44,436 nt of DNA from Avimonoglobus sp965151315. GTDB lineage: Bacteria; Bacillota; Clostridia; UBA1381. Positions within the stretch are counted from its first letter, which is position 1. Each line of letters begins with the position of its first letter. Under the pieces are notes generated by a model. The model saw only the letters and a list, made by a program, of their open reading frames with translations, made no database searches and was not told the DNA's origin. Of the stretch, positions 32,998 to 41,016 are shown piece by piece. Position numbers and translations under genes: made by a program. The stretch is taken from NCBI GenBank assembly GCA_965151315.1, contig CBCTZG010000013.1, positions 1 to 44,436 on the forward strand, read 5' to 3'.

Positions 32998-33921
32998 CTA
33001 TCGCAATATTGTTCCCATGTCCAGAGTATGCCCTAAAAGATAGTCATCTATGTGCATTTTCTTTTTCCCAGGGAACTGCACCTCCTGGATATACAGGGTA
33101 CCCTCCCCGCATCGGACCTGGAGCCCCCGTCCCTTTTCATAGCCAAGCAATTCTCCCGGTACGCCGGCAGCGCCGCCCCCTACCACCGCCCGATGGATCT
33201 TGATCGTTTCTTCTTTATATACTGTATATGCTAACGGCCAGGAATTCATTCCGCAAATCAGCTTCGCAATGGCCCAGGCCGGTTTTTTCCAATCAATATG
33301 CCCCATTTCTTTGGTAATGACTGGGGCGTAGCTCATTTTTGCATGATCCTGGGGAATGGGCCGGATCTCGTCCAGCTTTTGGATCGTTTCCACAAGCACA
33401 TGTCCGCCCAGCTCTGCCATTCGTTGGAACAGCTCCGCACTGGTTTCGTATTCCCCGATCTCCAGCGCTTCAGATAACAGCATGTCGCCGGTATCCAGCC
33501 CCTCGTCCATCCGCATGGTGGTAACCCCGGTAGTCTTCTCCCCGTTGATCACCGCCCACTGGATCGGCGCCGCTCCCCGGTATTTAGGCAGCAGGGACGC
33601 GTGCATATTGATACAGCCTCGTTTGGGGAAATCCAGCACCGTCTTGGGCAGGATTTTCCCGTAGGCCACAACCACGATCAGCTCCGGCCGCAGCGTCTCC
33701 AAAACCGGCGTCAGTTCCCCGTTTTTCAAGGAGACTGGCTGAAATACCGGGATCCCCCGCGCTTGGGCTAAAACCTTTACCGCCGGCGGGGTCAGCTTAT
33801 GGCCCCGGCCCCGAGGCTTATCCGGCTGGGTAACCGCGCCCACAATATCCATTCCCGCCGCTAAAAGCCGCTCCAGGCACGACGCCGCGATATCCGGCGT
33901 ACCCATAAATAAAATCCGCAT
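32998..33921 (-). CDS. fmt: Methionyl-tRNA formyltransferase
   Basis: Formylates initiator Met-tRNA using 10-formyl-tetrahydrofolate. The 307 aa begin MRILFMGTPDIAA and contain the catalytic block SLLPKYRGAAPIQWAVINGE, with the C-terminal OB-like domain from about 205. Starting at the ATG at 33921 (GGAGG, 8-nt spacing) gives normal length; eight extra upstream residues would overlap the Shine-Dalgarno. It follows def by 13 nt, the usual def-fmt pair. Confidence 0.97.
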   Translation of the reverse strand: MRILFMGTPDIAASCLERLLAAGMDIVGAVTQPDKPRGRGHKLTPPAVKVLAQARGIPVFQPVSLKNGELTPVLETLRPELIVVVAYGKILPKTVLDFPKRGCINMHASLLPKYRGAAPIQWAVINGEKTTGVTTMRMDEGLDTGDMLLSEALEIGEYETSAELFQRMAELGGHVLVETIQKLDEIRPIPQDHAKMSYAPVITKEMGHIDWKKPAWAIAKLICGMNSWPLAYTVYKEETIKIHRAVVGGGAAGVPGELLGYEKGRGLQVRCGEGTLYIQEVQFPGKKKMHIDDYLLGHTLDMGTILR

Positions 33922-33934
33922 CCCGGCCGCCTCC

Positions 33935-34387
33935 TTAGTCTTCAATAAATTTCGTTACCTTTTCTATAAATACTTTTCCGTCCAGGTGGTCAATCTCATG
34001 GCAGAATGCCCGGGCCAGCAGCGCCTCACCGGAAATCCGGAAGGTTTTCCCCGTCCGGTCCTGGGCCTCTACCGTCACAAAATTCGGCCGCTCTACCTCG
34101 CCGAATATCCCCGGGAAGCTCAGGCAGCCCTCAGGCCCATTCTGGGATCCAGCGCTTTCTACGATAACTGGGTTAATCAGTTCGATCCGCCCGTCCCCGA
34201 CGTCGATCACAACCGCCCGCTTCAGGATGCCCACCTGGGACGCCGCTAAGCCTACGCCTTCGCTCTTAACCATTGTTTCATACATGTCGTCCAGCAGGAT
34301 CGCCAGCTTGTCGTCGAATTTCGTAACCGGCTTGCAGACCTTTGCTAAAACCTCGTCGCCCTTTTTCCGAATTTCCCGAATCGCCAT
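33935..34387 (-). CDS. def: Peptide deformylase
   Basis: Removes the formyl group from nascent proteins. The 150 aa have all three motifs: GVGLAASQ (44-51), EGCLS (Cys88) and HEIDH (His130, Glu131, His134), the Fe/Zn ligands and catalytic Glu. I use the ATG at 34387 (MAIREIRK) instead of an earlier start that would add 11 unconserved residues. It lies 51 nt after priA. Confidence 0.97.
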   Translation of the reverse strand: MAIREIRKKGDEVLAKVCKPVTKFDDKLAILLDDMYETMVKSEGVGLAASQVGILKRAVVIDVGDGRIELINPVIVESAGSQNGPEGCLSFPGIFGEVERPNFVTVEAQDRTGKTFRISGEALLARAFCHEIDHLDGKVFIEKVTKFIED

Positions 34388-34438
34388 AATCTTACCCTTC
34401 CTTCCTGTGCCCGCAGGCATCCGTTGTTGTATATTCTG

Positions 34439-36868
34439 TCAGCTTACACTGCTGGGATTTTTGTCAATTACTACCGCTACATTCTCATAAACGGCATTCT
34501 CTGAAAAAGCCGCCCGGGCATCCGTGAGGATCCCGTCCAGCCCGTCTGCGGAGACGCACTTGATTAAGATACGCCACCGGAATTTGTTTTTGATTTTGGA
34601 AATGTAGGCCGGTACAGGCCCCAGCACCTGCACCCGCTGCCCCAGTTTTTCCAGGCCGTTAAGCTGTTTTGCGAAAAACCGGGCAGCCCGGGGCACTAAG
34701 TCCTCGCTTTCTCCGGAAAACAGTACGCTGACCAGCTCCGCAAATGGCGGATACCAAAGAGCCTGGCGCAGGGCAATCTCCTTTTCATAAAAGCGCTGGT
34801 AGTCATGGGCCTGGGCCAGCCTGACCGCGTCATGATCCGGGTTATACGTCTGGATCACCGCCCGGCCCGATTTTTGATCCCGGCCGGCCCGGCCCGTCAC
34901 CTGCTCCAGCAGGTCAAAGGTCCGCTCCCCCGCCCGGAAATCCCCGATATGCAACATCGTGTCCGCAGAGACGACCCCTACCAATGTCACATTGGAAAAG
35001 TCCAGCCCCTTGGCCACCATCTGGGTACCGATCAGAATATCGGTCTTTTCCCGGCGGAATGTCTCTAAAATCTTTTCATGGCTGTGCTGCCGGCCGGTGG
35101 TGTCCACGTCCATCCGCAGAACCGACGCCGCTGGGAACAGCCGGCGGACCTCCTCTTCCACCTTCTGTGTGCCGCCGCCGAAATAGCGGATATAGGGGCT
35201 ATTGCAGGCGGGGCAGGCAGTATAATTTTCAATGGTGAAGCCGCAGTAATGGCAGCGCAGCGTATTGCTGAACTTATGATACGTCAGCGTAATATTGCAG
35301 TTTGGACATTCGGCCACGAATCCGCAGCTCCGGCAGGAAACAAATGTGGAAAATCCCCGCCGGTTCAAAAACAAAATTGTCTGCTCCCGGTTTTCTAAAT
35401 TCTGCACGATCTCCCGCTCCAGCGCCCGGCTGAAAATAGAGCGGTTTCCAGCCTCCAGCTCCTTCCGCATATCCACAACGGACACCGCCGGCAGCTGCCT
35501 GCCCCGCACCCGGTTTTGCATTGTCAGCAAGGTATACTCCCCCTGCCGGGCCCGATAATAGGTTTCCACCTGGGGCGTAGCCGACGCCAGCACCAGGGCC
35601 GCCCCGTATTGCTTGGCCCGGAACTGGGCTACTTCCTTGGTTTGATACCGGGGCAATGTCTCGGATTTATACGTGGTTTCATGTTCTTCATCCACAATGA
35701 TTACGCCAATATCATCAAACGGCGCGAAAACCGCTGAACGCGCGCCAATCACGATATCCGCGCCGCCATCCCGCATCCTTTTCCATTCATCATATTTTTC
35801 CCCTAGGGACAGGCCGCTGTGAAATACAGCTACCCGACGGCCGAACCGGCCGCAGAACTCTGCCACCAGCTGAGGCGTCAGGGCGATTTCCGGCACCAGG
35901 ACCACGGCCTTTCTGCCCAGGTCCAAAGCCTTCTGGATCAGCCGCAGATATACCTCTGTTTTGCCGCTGCCTGTAACGCCGTGCAGCAAAAAGCCGGCAT
36001 ATGCCCGGCGCTCCAAAGCTGCTGCTACAGCCGAATAGGCTGTATTCTGCTCAGCGGTCAGCGTCGGGGGCGTTTTTTTTAGGTTTTCCCGTCGCCGGAT
36101 GGGATCCCGGCTCACTGTCACGGTCTTGACGGCGATCAGGCCCTTTTTCTCCAGCGCGGATACCGCACCGTATCCACCGCCGGTAAAGCGGGTCAGATCC
36201 GCCGCAGAAACCATTTCGTTCGTTGCCAGGATCTCCAGCATTGCCGCCTGTACGCCGGCGCGCCGCCGGCGCAAAAGCGAGACCGCCTTTTCCGCGTCTT
36301 CCGGCGGCACCGCCAAGACCGCTACCCGGACGGTTTTATCCCTTACCGTCCGGTCGTCCCGGTACTCAATGGCCGCAAGACCATTTTCGATGGACGCTTT
36401 AATTTTTCGCCGCGGGTCTTTGGAAAACAGCTGACAAAATCCGTTCAGCTCTGCGGCCCCGCCTTGGTCCGCCAGCATCCTGCTGATCTCGTCACCCGCG
36501 GCTTTCCCGGCTTCTGTCAGTACAATCCATTCCGCCGGCCTTGCGCTGGTCCCGGCCGGGATCACCGCCCGGAGCACATCCATGTAGGTGCAGAGATACT
36601 TTTCCCGCATCCATTGGATCAGCCGCAGCATATTCGCGTCAAACGCCCGGCCCGGGTCGGCCAAACGCAGAATCGACTTGAGCCGCTTTGCCTGGCTTTT
36701 TTTTGTGATCCGAAAAACATATGCTTCCTTTTGCTTGTTCCCTGCCCCAAATGGGACGATCACCCGGCTTCCGATCCCGATCTGGCCCTCCAGCGCCGCC
36801 GGGACCAGATAATCAAACAGCCGGTCTACCTGCCGGGCCTCCTGGCGGACGATCACCTGTGCGATCAC
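34439..36868 (-). CDS. priA: Primosomal replication restart helicase PriA
   Basis: 3'-5' helicase that reloads the replisome at collapsed forks. The 809 aa comprise an N-terminal DNA-binding domain (about 1-110), a Walker A block GVTGSGKTEVYL, the DEEH box (IIVDEEHETTYKSE) and a zinc-binding insertion with eight cysteines (CRSCGFVAECPNCN ... CHYCGF ... CPACN). The start is GTG at 36868 with AGGAG 7 nt upstream. In B. subtilis coaBC lies between rpoZ and priA; here the gap is 15 nt. Confidence 0.96.
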   Translation of the reverse strand: MIAQVIVRQEARQVDRLFDYLVPAALEGQIGIGSRVIVPFGAGNKQKEAYVFRITKKSQAKRLKSILRLADPGRAFDANMLRLIQWMREKYLCTYMDVLRAVIPAGTSARPAEWIVLTEAGKAAGDEISRMLADQGGAAELNGFCQLFSKDPRRKIKASIENGLAAIEYRDDRTVRDKTVRVAVLAVPPEDAEKAVSLLRRRRAGVQAAMLEILATNEMVSAADLTRFTGGGYGAVSALEKKGLIAVKTVTVSRDPIRRRENLKKTPPTLTAEQNTAYSAVAAALERRAYAGFLLHGVTGSGKTEVYLRLIQKALDLGRKAVVLVPEIALTPQLVAEFCGRFGRRVAVFHSGLSLGEKYDEWKRMRDGGADIVIGARSAVFAPFDDIGVIIVDEEHETTYKSETLPRYQTKEVAQFRAKQYGAALVLASATPQVETYYRARQGEYTLLTMQNRVRGRQLPAVSVVDMRKELEAGNRSIFSRALEREIVQNLENREQTILFLNRRGFSTFVSCRSCGFVAECPNCNITLTYHKFSNTLRCHYCGFTIENYTACPACNSPYIRYFGGGTQKVEEEVRRLFPAASVLRMDVDTTGRQHSHEKILETFRREKTDILIGTQMVAKGLDFSNVTLVGVVSADTMLHIGDFRAGERTFDLLEQVTGRAGRDQKSGRAVIQTYNPDHDAVRLAQAHDYQRFYEKEIALRQALWYPPFAELVSVLFSGESEDLVPRAARFFAKQLNGLEKLGQRVQVLGPVPAYISKIKNKFRWRILIKCVSADGLDGILTDARAAFSENAVYENVAVVIDKNPSSVS

Positions 36869-36883
36869 CAGTGTACTCCTTGT

Positions 36884-37153
36884 TTATTCTGCCGGTGTTT
36901 CCGGCGCCTGGGGCTCCGCCGCCGGTGAATCGTTTGCGGCAGGCTCCTGCGGCCGAGCCGCACGGGTATAGCCCACCTTCCCGGCGGCGATTTCCTCTAC
37001 CGCGATGGATACGGCTTTTTTTGAGTCGCAGTCGACTAAGCCCTTGCCGCTTTCCCCAATCATTCTGGCCCGCTTGGCCGCCATGGTTACCAGCGTATAC
37101 CGGCTGTCCACGCATTTCGAAAGTGTACTGATTCCTGGCTTGATCATCATCAT
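36884..37153 (-). CDS. rpoZ: RNA polymerase omega subunit
   Basis: Small assembly subunit of RNA polymerase. The 89 aa contain the conserved core (about 1-60): SKCVDSRYTLVTMAAKRAR and KKAVSIAVEEIAAGKV. The C-terminal about 25 residues are a Pro/Ala/Glu-rich tail that omega usually lacks or varies in. Three consecutive ATGs (37153, 37150, 37147) could start translation; AGGAGAG is best placed for the first. It is between gmk and priA. Confidence 0.95.
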   Translation of the reverse strand: MMMIKPGISTLSKCVDSRYTLVTMAAKRARMIGESGKGLVDCDSKKAVSIAVEEIAAGKVGYTRAARPQEPAANDSPAAEPQAPETPAE

Positions 37154-37177
37154 TATCGCTCTCCTTTATGTTCCGCT

Positions 37178-37774
37178 TTAATAGTTTTCCTGTAGCAATG
37201 TATTGATAAACGCGTTATTTTTCTTCCTTTGGGCTATTATATCCCGGATGGCGCCGACACATTCTGCCAAATCATCGTTTACAACCACATGATTATATTG
37301 AAAGGCCTGGGAAAATTCCCATCTGGCCGCGTCCAGCCGCTTTTCAATCTGGGCCGTGCTCTCCCTGCCCCGGGAGATTAACCGGTTTTTCAGCTCTGCC
37401 ATAGAAGGGGGGACAATAAAAATCAATACTGTCTCCGGCAGCACCGCCTTGACCTTTAGAGCGCCCTGGGCCTCAATCTCCAAAATGACGTCTTTCCCTT
37501 CGGCCAGCATTTTTTCTACGCAGTCCTTGGGCGTGCCGTAATAATTGCCGTTGTAAACGGCCCATTCCAGCATCTGTTCCCGAACGATCCTGTCTTTGAA
37601 TTCTGGCTCTGTGATAAAATAGTAATTGACGCCGTCCACCTCGCCGGCCCGTTTATCTCGAGTTGTAGCGGATACGGACAGGAACAGATCCTCTGTTTTC
37701 AAAAGTTCTGCGCAAACCGTGCCCTTGCCGGTACCGGAAGGGCCGGAAATCACAAATAACGAACCCTTACTCAT
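37178..37774 (-). CDS. gmk: Guanylate kinase
   Basis: Phosphorylates GMP to GDP. The 198 aa begin MSKGSLFVISGPSGTGKGT (P-loop 11-19) and include SVSATTRDKRAGEVDGVNYYFI, the GMP-binding segment. The ATG at 37774 has AGGAGG 6 nt upstream and lies inside the last codons of remA (8-nt overlap), so the two are translationally coupled. The 15 extra residues of the longer reading are antisense-like. Confidence 0.97.
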   Translation of the reverse strand: MSKGSLFVISGPSGTGKGTVCAELLKTEDLFLSVSATTRDKRAGEVDGVNYYFITEPEFKDRIVREQMLEWAVYNGNYYGTPKDCVEKMLAEGKDVILEIEAQGALKVKAVLPETVLIFIVPPSMAELKNRLISRGRESTAQIEKRLDAARWEFSQAFQYNHVVVNDDLAECVGAIRDIIAQRKKNNAFINTLLQENY

Positions 37775-38030
37775 CGGTATCCTCCTCGTCCACATCCATC
37801 TCATCCAGCCGATGGGCAACGGTTTCCGGCTGAATGGAGGACAAAATCACATGGCCGCTGTCCGTAATCAAAACCGCCCGGGTCCGCCGGCCATATGTGG
37901 CGTTGATCAGTATGCCCTTATCCTCCGCCTCCCGCATCATCCGCTTAATCGGCGCGGACTCTGGGCTAACAATGGCCACCAGCCGGCTGGCTGAAACCAT
38001 ATTTCCAAAACCTATGTTGATCAATTTCAA
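37767..38030 (-). CDS. remA: RemA-family DNA-binding regulator (DUF370)
   Basis: Small DNA-binding protein; in B. subtilis RemA activates biofilm matrix and osmoprotection genes. The 87 aa share nearly the entire family core: INIGFGNMVSASRLVAIVSPE and SAPIKRMMREAEDKGILINATYGRRTRAVLI. The C-terminal end is acidic (DEMDVDEEDTDE). The start is TTG at 38030; no in-frame ATG exists upstream and the N-terminus fits. Position between yloC and gmk is conserved across Firmicutes. Its targets in this organism are unknown. Confidence 0.93.
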   Translation of the reverse strand: MKLINIGFGNMVSASRLVAIVSPESAPIKRMMREAEDKGILINATYGRRTRAVLITDSGHVILSSIQPETVAHRLDEMDVDEEDTDE

Positions 38031-38066
38031 AGCGATCCATCCCTTCCTGTCAAACCCTACTTCTAC

Positions 38067-38945
38067 CTATTCAATATTTTGCACCTGCTCCCGGAGCTTC
38101 TCGATCTCTCCCTTAAGCTCCACCACAAGCTTGGCGATCTCAATGTCACCGGCCTTGGAGCCAGTGGTATTGACCTCCCGGTTGATCTCCTGGATCAAAA
38201 AATCCAGCTTCCGGCCGGCCGGCTCGGTGCCGTTCAAAATCCCATGGAACTCGTCAAAATGGCTGTCCAGCCGGACAAGCTCCTCATTCACCGCCACCTT
38301 GTCCGCGAAAATAGCCACCTCGGTAAGCAGACGGCTTTCATCCATCTCCCGGTCCTCTAAAAGCTCCTTGATTTTGTTGTACAGCTTTTCCCGGTATTCC
38401 GCCACAGTCTGGGGGGAACGCTGGTCGATCTTTTTCGCCAGGGTTTGCATATACCCAATCCGAGCTTCTAAGTCCGCTTGGATCCGCTGGCCCTCCCGGG
38501 TCCGCATGGCTGTAAACTGCTCCATAGCGCCGGCCAGCACCGGCTGCACAATAGCCCAAATCTCCTCTTGGTCTTCCTCTTTCCGCTCCGTATTGAAAAT
38601 ATCCGGATACCGGGCCAGACCCATGACCGAAATGTCGTCCGCCAGGCCGAACTGATCCCGAAGGCTGTATAAGGCGTCTAAATACGCCTTCGCCATCGCC
38701 TTGTTCAGGATAATCTCCTTGTCCGCCTGATCGTAGCTTTCCATATTCACATAAATATCAACCTTGCCCCGGGCAATATGGTCCGCCGCATATGTACGGA
38801 TTCTTTCTTCCAAAAACGCGTAGTACCGGGGCGCTTTAATGGTATAGTCAGAATACCTGTGGTTTACAGATTTAATTTCTACCGTGATTTTTTTTCCGGC
38901 GGTTACGGCTTCCTGCCGTCCGTAGCCGGTCATGCTCTTGATCAC
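38067..38945 (-). CDS. yloC: YicC/YloC-family endoribonuclease
   Basis: Member of the YicC family, reported as endoribonucleases in E. coli and B. subtilis. I choose the GTG at 38945, giving 292 aa beginning VIKSMTGYGR, which is the conserved N-terminus of the family and has GGGTG at 6-nt spacing; an ATG at 38966 has no ribosome-binding site. The C-terminal DUF1732 segment GRKLDFLIQEINREVNTTGSKA is intact. It is the first gene of the long block ending with recA and is divergent from rqcH. Confidence 0.92.
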   Translation of the reverse strand: MIKSMTGYGRQEAVTAGKKITVEIKSVNHRYSDYTIKAPRYYAFLEERIRTYAADHIARGKVDIYVNMESYDQADKEIILNKAMAKAYLDALYSLRDQFGLADDISVMGLARYPDIFNTERKEEDQEEIWAIVQPVLAGAMEQFTAMRTREGQRIQADLEARIGYMQTLAKKIDQRSPQTVAEYREKLYNKIKELLEDREMDESRLLTEVAIFADKVAVNEELVRLDSHFDEFHGILNGTEPAGRKLDFLIQEINREVNTTGSKAGDIEIAKLVVELKGEIEKLREQVQNIE

Positions 38946-38976
38946 ATACTTCACCCACTTTATCATTATTCAAACT

Positions 38977-38987
38977 ATTATATCATA
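38977..38987 (-). promoter_or_regulatory. Extended -10 promoter of the yloC-led operon
   Basis: Minus strand TATGATATAAT, an extended -10 (TGA then TATAAT at 38977-38982), 31 nt before the GTG start. A -35 is weak, as usual for extended -10 promoters. The identical 11-mer occurs in the divergent rqcH promoter. Confidence 0.65.
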
Positions 38988-39055
38988 CATTCGCGAAAAA
39001 GAACATACCTATTTATGAATTTTTTTTAAATTTTCCGTTTATTTTCCCGGCCGAC

Positions 39056-39066
39056 TATGATATAAT
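39056..39066 (+). promoter_or_regulatory. Extended -10 promoter of rqcH
   Basis: Plus strand TATGATATAAT: extended -10 with TATAAT at 39061-39066, 39 nt before the rqcH ATG. The -35 region (TTTATT) is poor. The region between the two divergent -10 boxes is AT-rich. Confidence 0.65.
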
Positions 39067-39105
39067 ACCACCAAAAAGACGCAAAAAAATTGGAGGAAGA
39101 TAACC

Positions 39106-40857
39106 ATGGCATTTGACACCCTGGCCGTAGCCTGCCTGGCCGCGGAGCTCAAGGAAACGATTTTAGGCGGCCGGATTGACAAAATCTATCAGCCGGAGCG
39201 GGACGAGATTTTGTTAAGCATTCGCACCTTTTCCAGCCACTACCGGCTGGTGCTGTCTGCCAACGCGTCCTATCCCCGGGCGCACTTAACTCAGGTCCAG
39301 AAGGAAAATCCCCAAACTCCCCCTATGTTCTGCATGCTGCTGCGCAAACACCTGGCCGGCGGCAAGGTCGCCGGCATCCGGCAGCCTGCGGGGGAGCGGG
39401 TCTTATGCATCGATGTAGAATCCTATAACGAGCTGGGGGACCTGACGGTCAAACACCTGATCCTGGAGCTGATGGGGCGGCATTCCAACCTGATCCTGAC
39501 CAATGCGGAGATGCAGGTTATTGATTCTGTAAAGCATGTGGATTTCACGGTCAGCTCTGTGCGCCAGATCATGCCGGGGCTGGCTTACCAGGCCCCGCCG
39601 CCCCAGGATAAAACACCGGTTCTATCCGAAGCGGCGGATCAGGTATGCTTTGACTTTTCCCAGCCCGGCCAGCGGGCGGACAAGGCCATTATGGCCGCCG
39701 TTTCCGGGATCAGCCCGGTGGTAGCCCGGGAAGCGGTCTACCAGGCGGCGGGCCGGGCGGACTGCCTGTGCGCCGATCTATCCCCAGATGAAAAATCCGT
39801 GGCCGCCCAATATATCCGCGCCCTCCGTCATCAGCCCTTTCGCCCTTGCCTGATTACCGACGCCGCTGCCGGCAAGGTTATCGACTTCTCCGCTGTGGAG
39901 ATCCGCCAGTATGGGGCTGCGGCCCAGGTGGAATATGGGCATACCTTAAACGAAATTTTAGAGCGGTATTTCCGCACAAAGGACGCCGGGGAACGGATGA
40001 AGCAGAAAAGCGCCAGCCTGGTGAAGCTTCTGCATACCAATTTGGAGCGGCTGGCAAAAAAGCTGGTAATCCAGAAAAACACCCTGGACGACGCCAAGAA
40101 TAAAGACCTCTATAAAATTTACGGCGATTTGCTCACTGCCAACCTCTATCAAATTGCGGATAAATCCAAGGTCGTCACCCTTCAAAATTTTTACGCCGAA
40201 GACCTAGCTCCAGTCACCATCCAGCTGGATCCTGCCCGGACACCGGCCCAAAACGCCCAGCGGTATTATAAGCTGTACAATAAGGCGAAAAACGCTGAGG
40301 TCGAGGTAGCCCGGCAAATGGAAAACACAACCGCTGAAATCGACTATCTGGAGTCCACCCTGATGGTGGTGGAAGACTGCCAAAGCGAGTCGGAGCTAAA
40401 CGCCGTTCGGCAGGAGCTTTCCCAGGAGGGCTACCTAAAGCGCAGGAACACCGGTGCCAAAGCCCGGCAGCAGGTTTCTGCCGCGAAGCCCATGCATTTT
40501 GTCAGCAGCGACGGCTTCGACATCTATGTGGGCCGGAACAACACCCAGAATGATTACCTGACCCTGCGCTTTGCCAACTCCCAGGATCTTTGGTTCCATA
40601 CCAAAAAGATCCATGGCTCCCACGCCGTAATCAAACTGGGACTCAATAAGGACATACCGCCCCGGACGCTGACCGAAGCCGCCACTCTCGCCGCATACTT
40701 TTCCAAGGCCCGGCATTCCTCCCAGGTCCCGGTGGACTATACAACAGTGAAAAATGTCCGGAAGCCAAACGGTGCCAAACCCGGTATGGTCATCTACGAT
40801 CATTACAATACTATTTATGTAACGCCTGCCCTGCTGGATTTAGAAAAAAAGGACTGA
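39106..40857 (+). CDS. rqcH: RqcH (NFACT family, ribosome quality control)
   Basis: Bacterial Rqc2 homologue that binds stalled 50S-peptidyl-tRNA complexes and recruits tRNA-Ala for C-terminal alanine tailing. The 583 aa show an NFACT-N domain (about 5-260, with IDVESYNELGDL and ELMGRHSNLIL), a central HhH/coiled-coil region (about 290-440) and NFACT-R at the C-terminus (about 470-575, YLTLRFANSQDLWFHTKKIHGSH). Older annotation is fibronectin-binding protein. GGAGG is 9 nt before the ATG. It is one of the few plus-strand genes. In B. subtilis yloA (rqcH) is likewise close to yloC. Confidence 0.95.
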   Translation: MAFDTLAVACLAAELKETILGGRIDKIYQPERDEILLSIRTFSSHYRLVLSANASYPRAHLTQVQKENPQTPPMFCMLLRKHLAGGKVAGIRQPAGERVLCIDVESYNELGDLTVKHLILELMGRHSNLILTNAEMQVIDSVKHVDFTVSSVRQIMPGLAYQAPPPQDKTPVLSEAADQVCFDFSQPGQRADKAIMAAVSGISPVVAREAVYQAAGRADCLCADLSPDEKSVAAQYIRALRHQPFRPCLITDAAAGKVIDFSAVEIRQYGAAAQVEYGHTLNEILERYFRTKDAGERMKQKSASLVKLLHTNLERLAKKLVIQKNTLDDAKNKDLYKIYGDLLTANLYQIADKSKVVTLQNFYAEDLAPVTIQLDPARTPAQNAQRYYKLYNKAKNAEVEVARQMENTTAEIDYLESTLMVVEDCQSESELNAVRQELSQEGYLKRRNTGAKARQQVSAAKPMHFVSSDGFDIYVGRNNTQNDYLTLRFANSQDLWFHTKKIHGSHAVIKLGLNKDIPPRTLTEAATLAAYFSKARHSSQVPVDYTTVKNVRKPNGAKPGMVIYDHYNTIYVTPALLDLEKKD

Positions 40858-40879
40858 TTTTTCTGCCTGAATAGGAAAA

Positions 40880-40912
40880 GCAGGGAGCAAACGCTCCCTG
40901 CCGTATCTTTTT
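40880..40912. terminator. Bidirectional terminator between rqcH and ppk
   Basis: Perfect 9-bp stem GCAGGGAGC / GCTCCCTGC (40880-40888 and 40893-40901) with loop AAAC. On the plus strand a T run follows after six bases; on the minus strand TTTT follows directly. It lies between the convergent ends of rqcH (22 nt) and ppk (about 105 nt). Confidence 0.75.
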
Positions 40913-41016
40913 CGCTTGTTTGGATCTGACGCGTTATCCGGAACGGGTTTTATAATGTACATACATTGGTTTTGTCCCAAAATTTTTCCTTACCAGTTTT
41001 TTGTGGAATAGACTTT

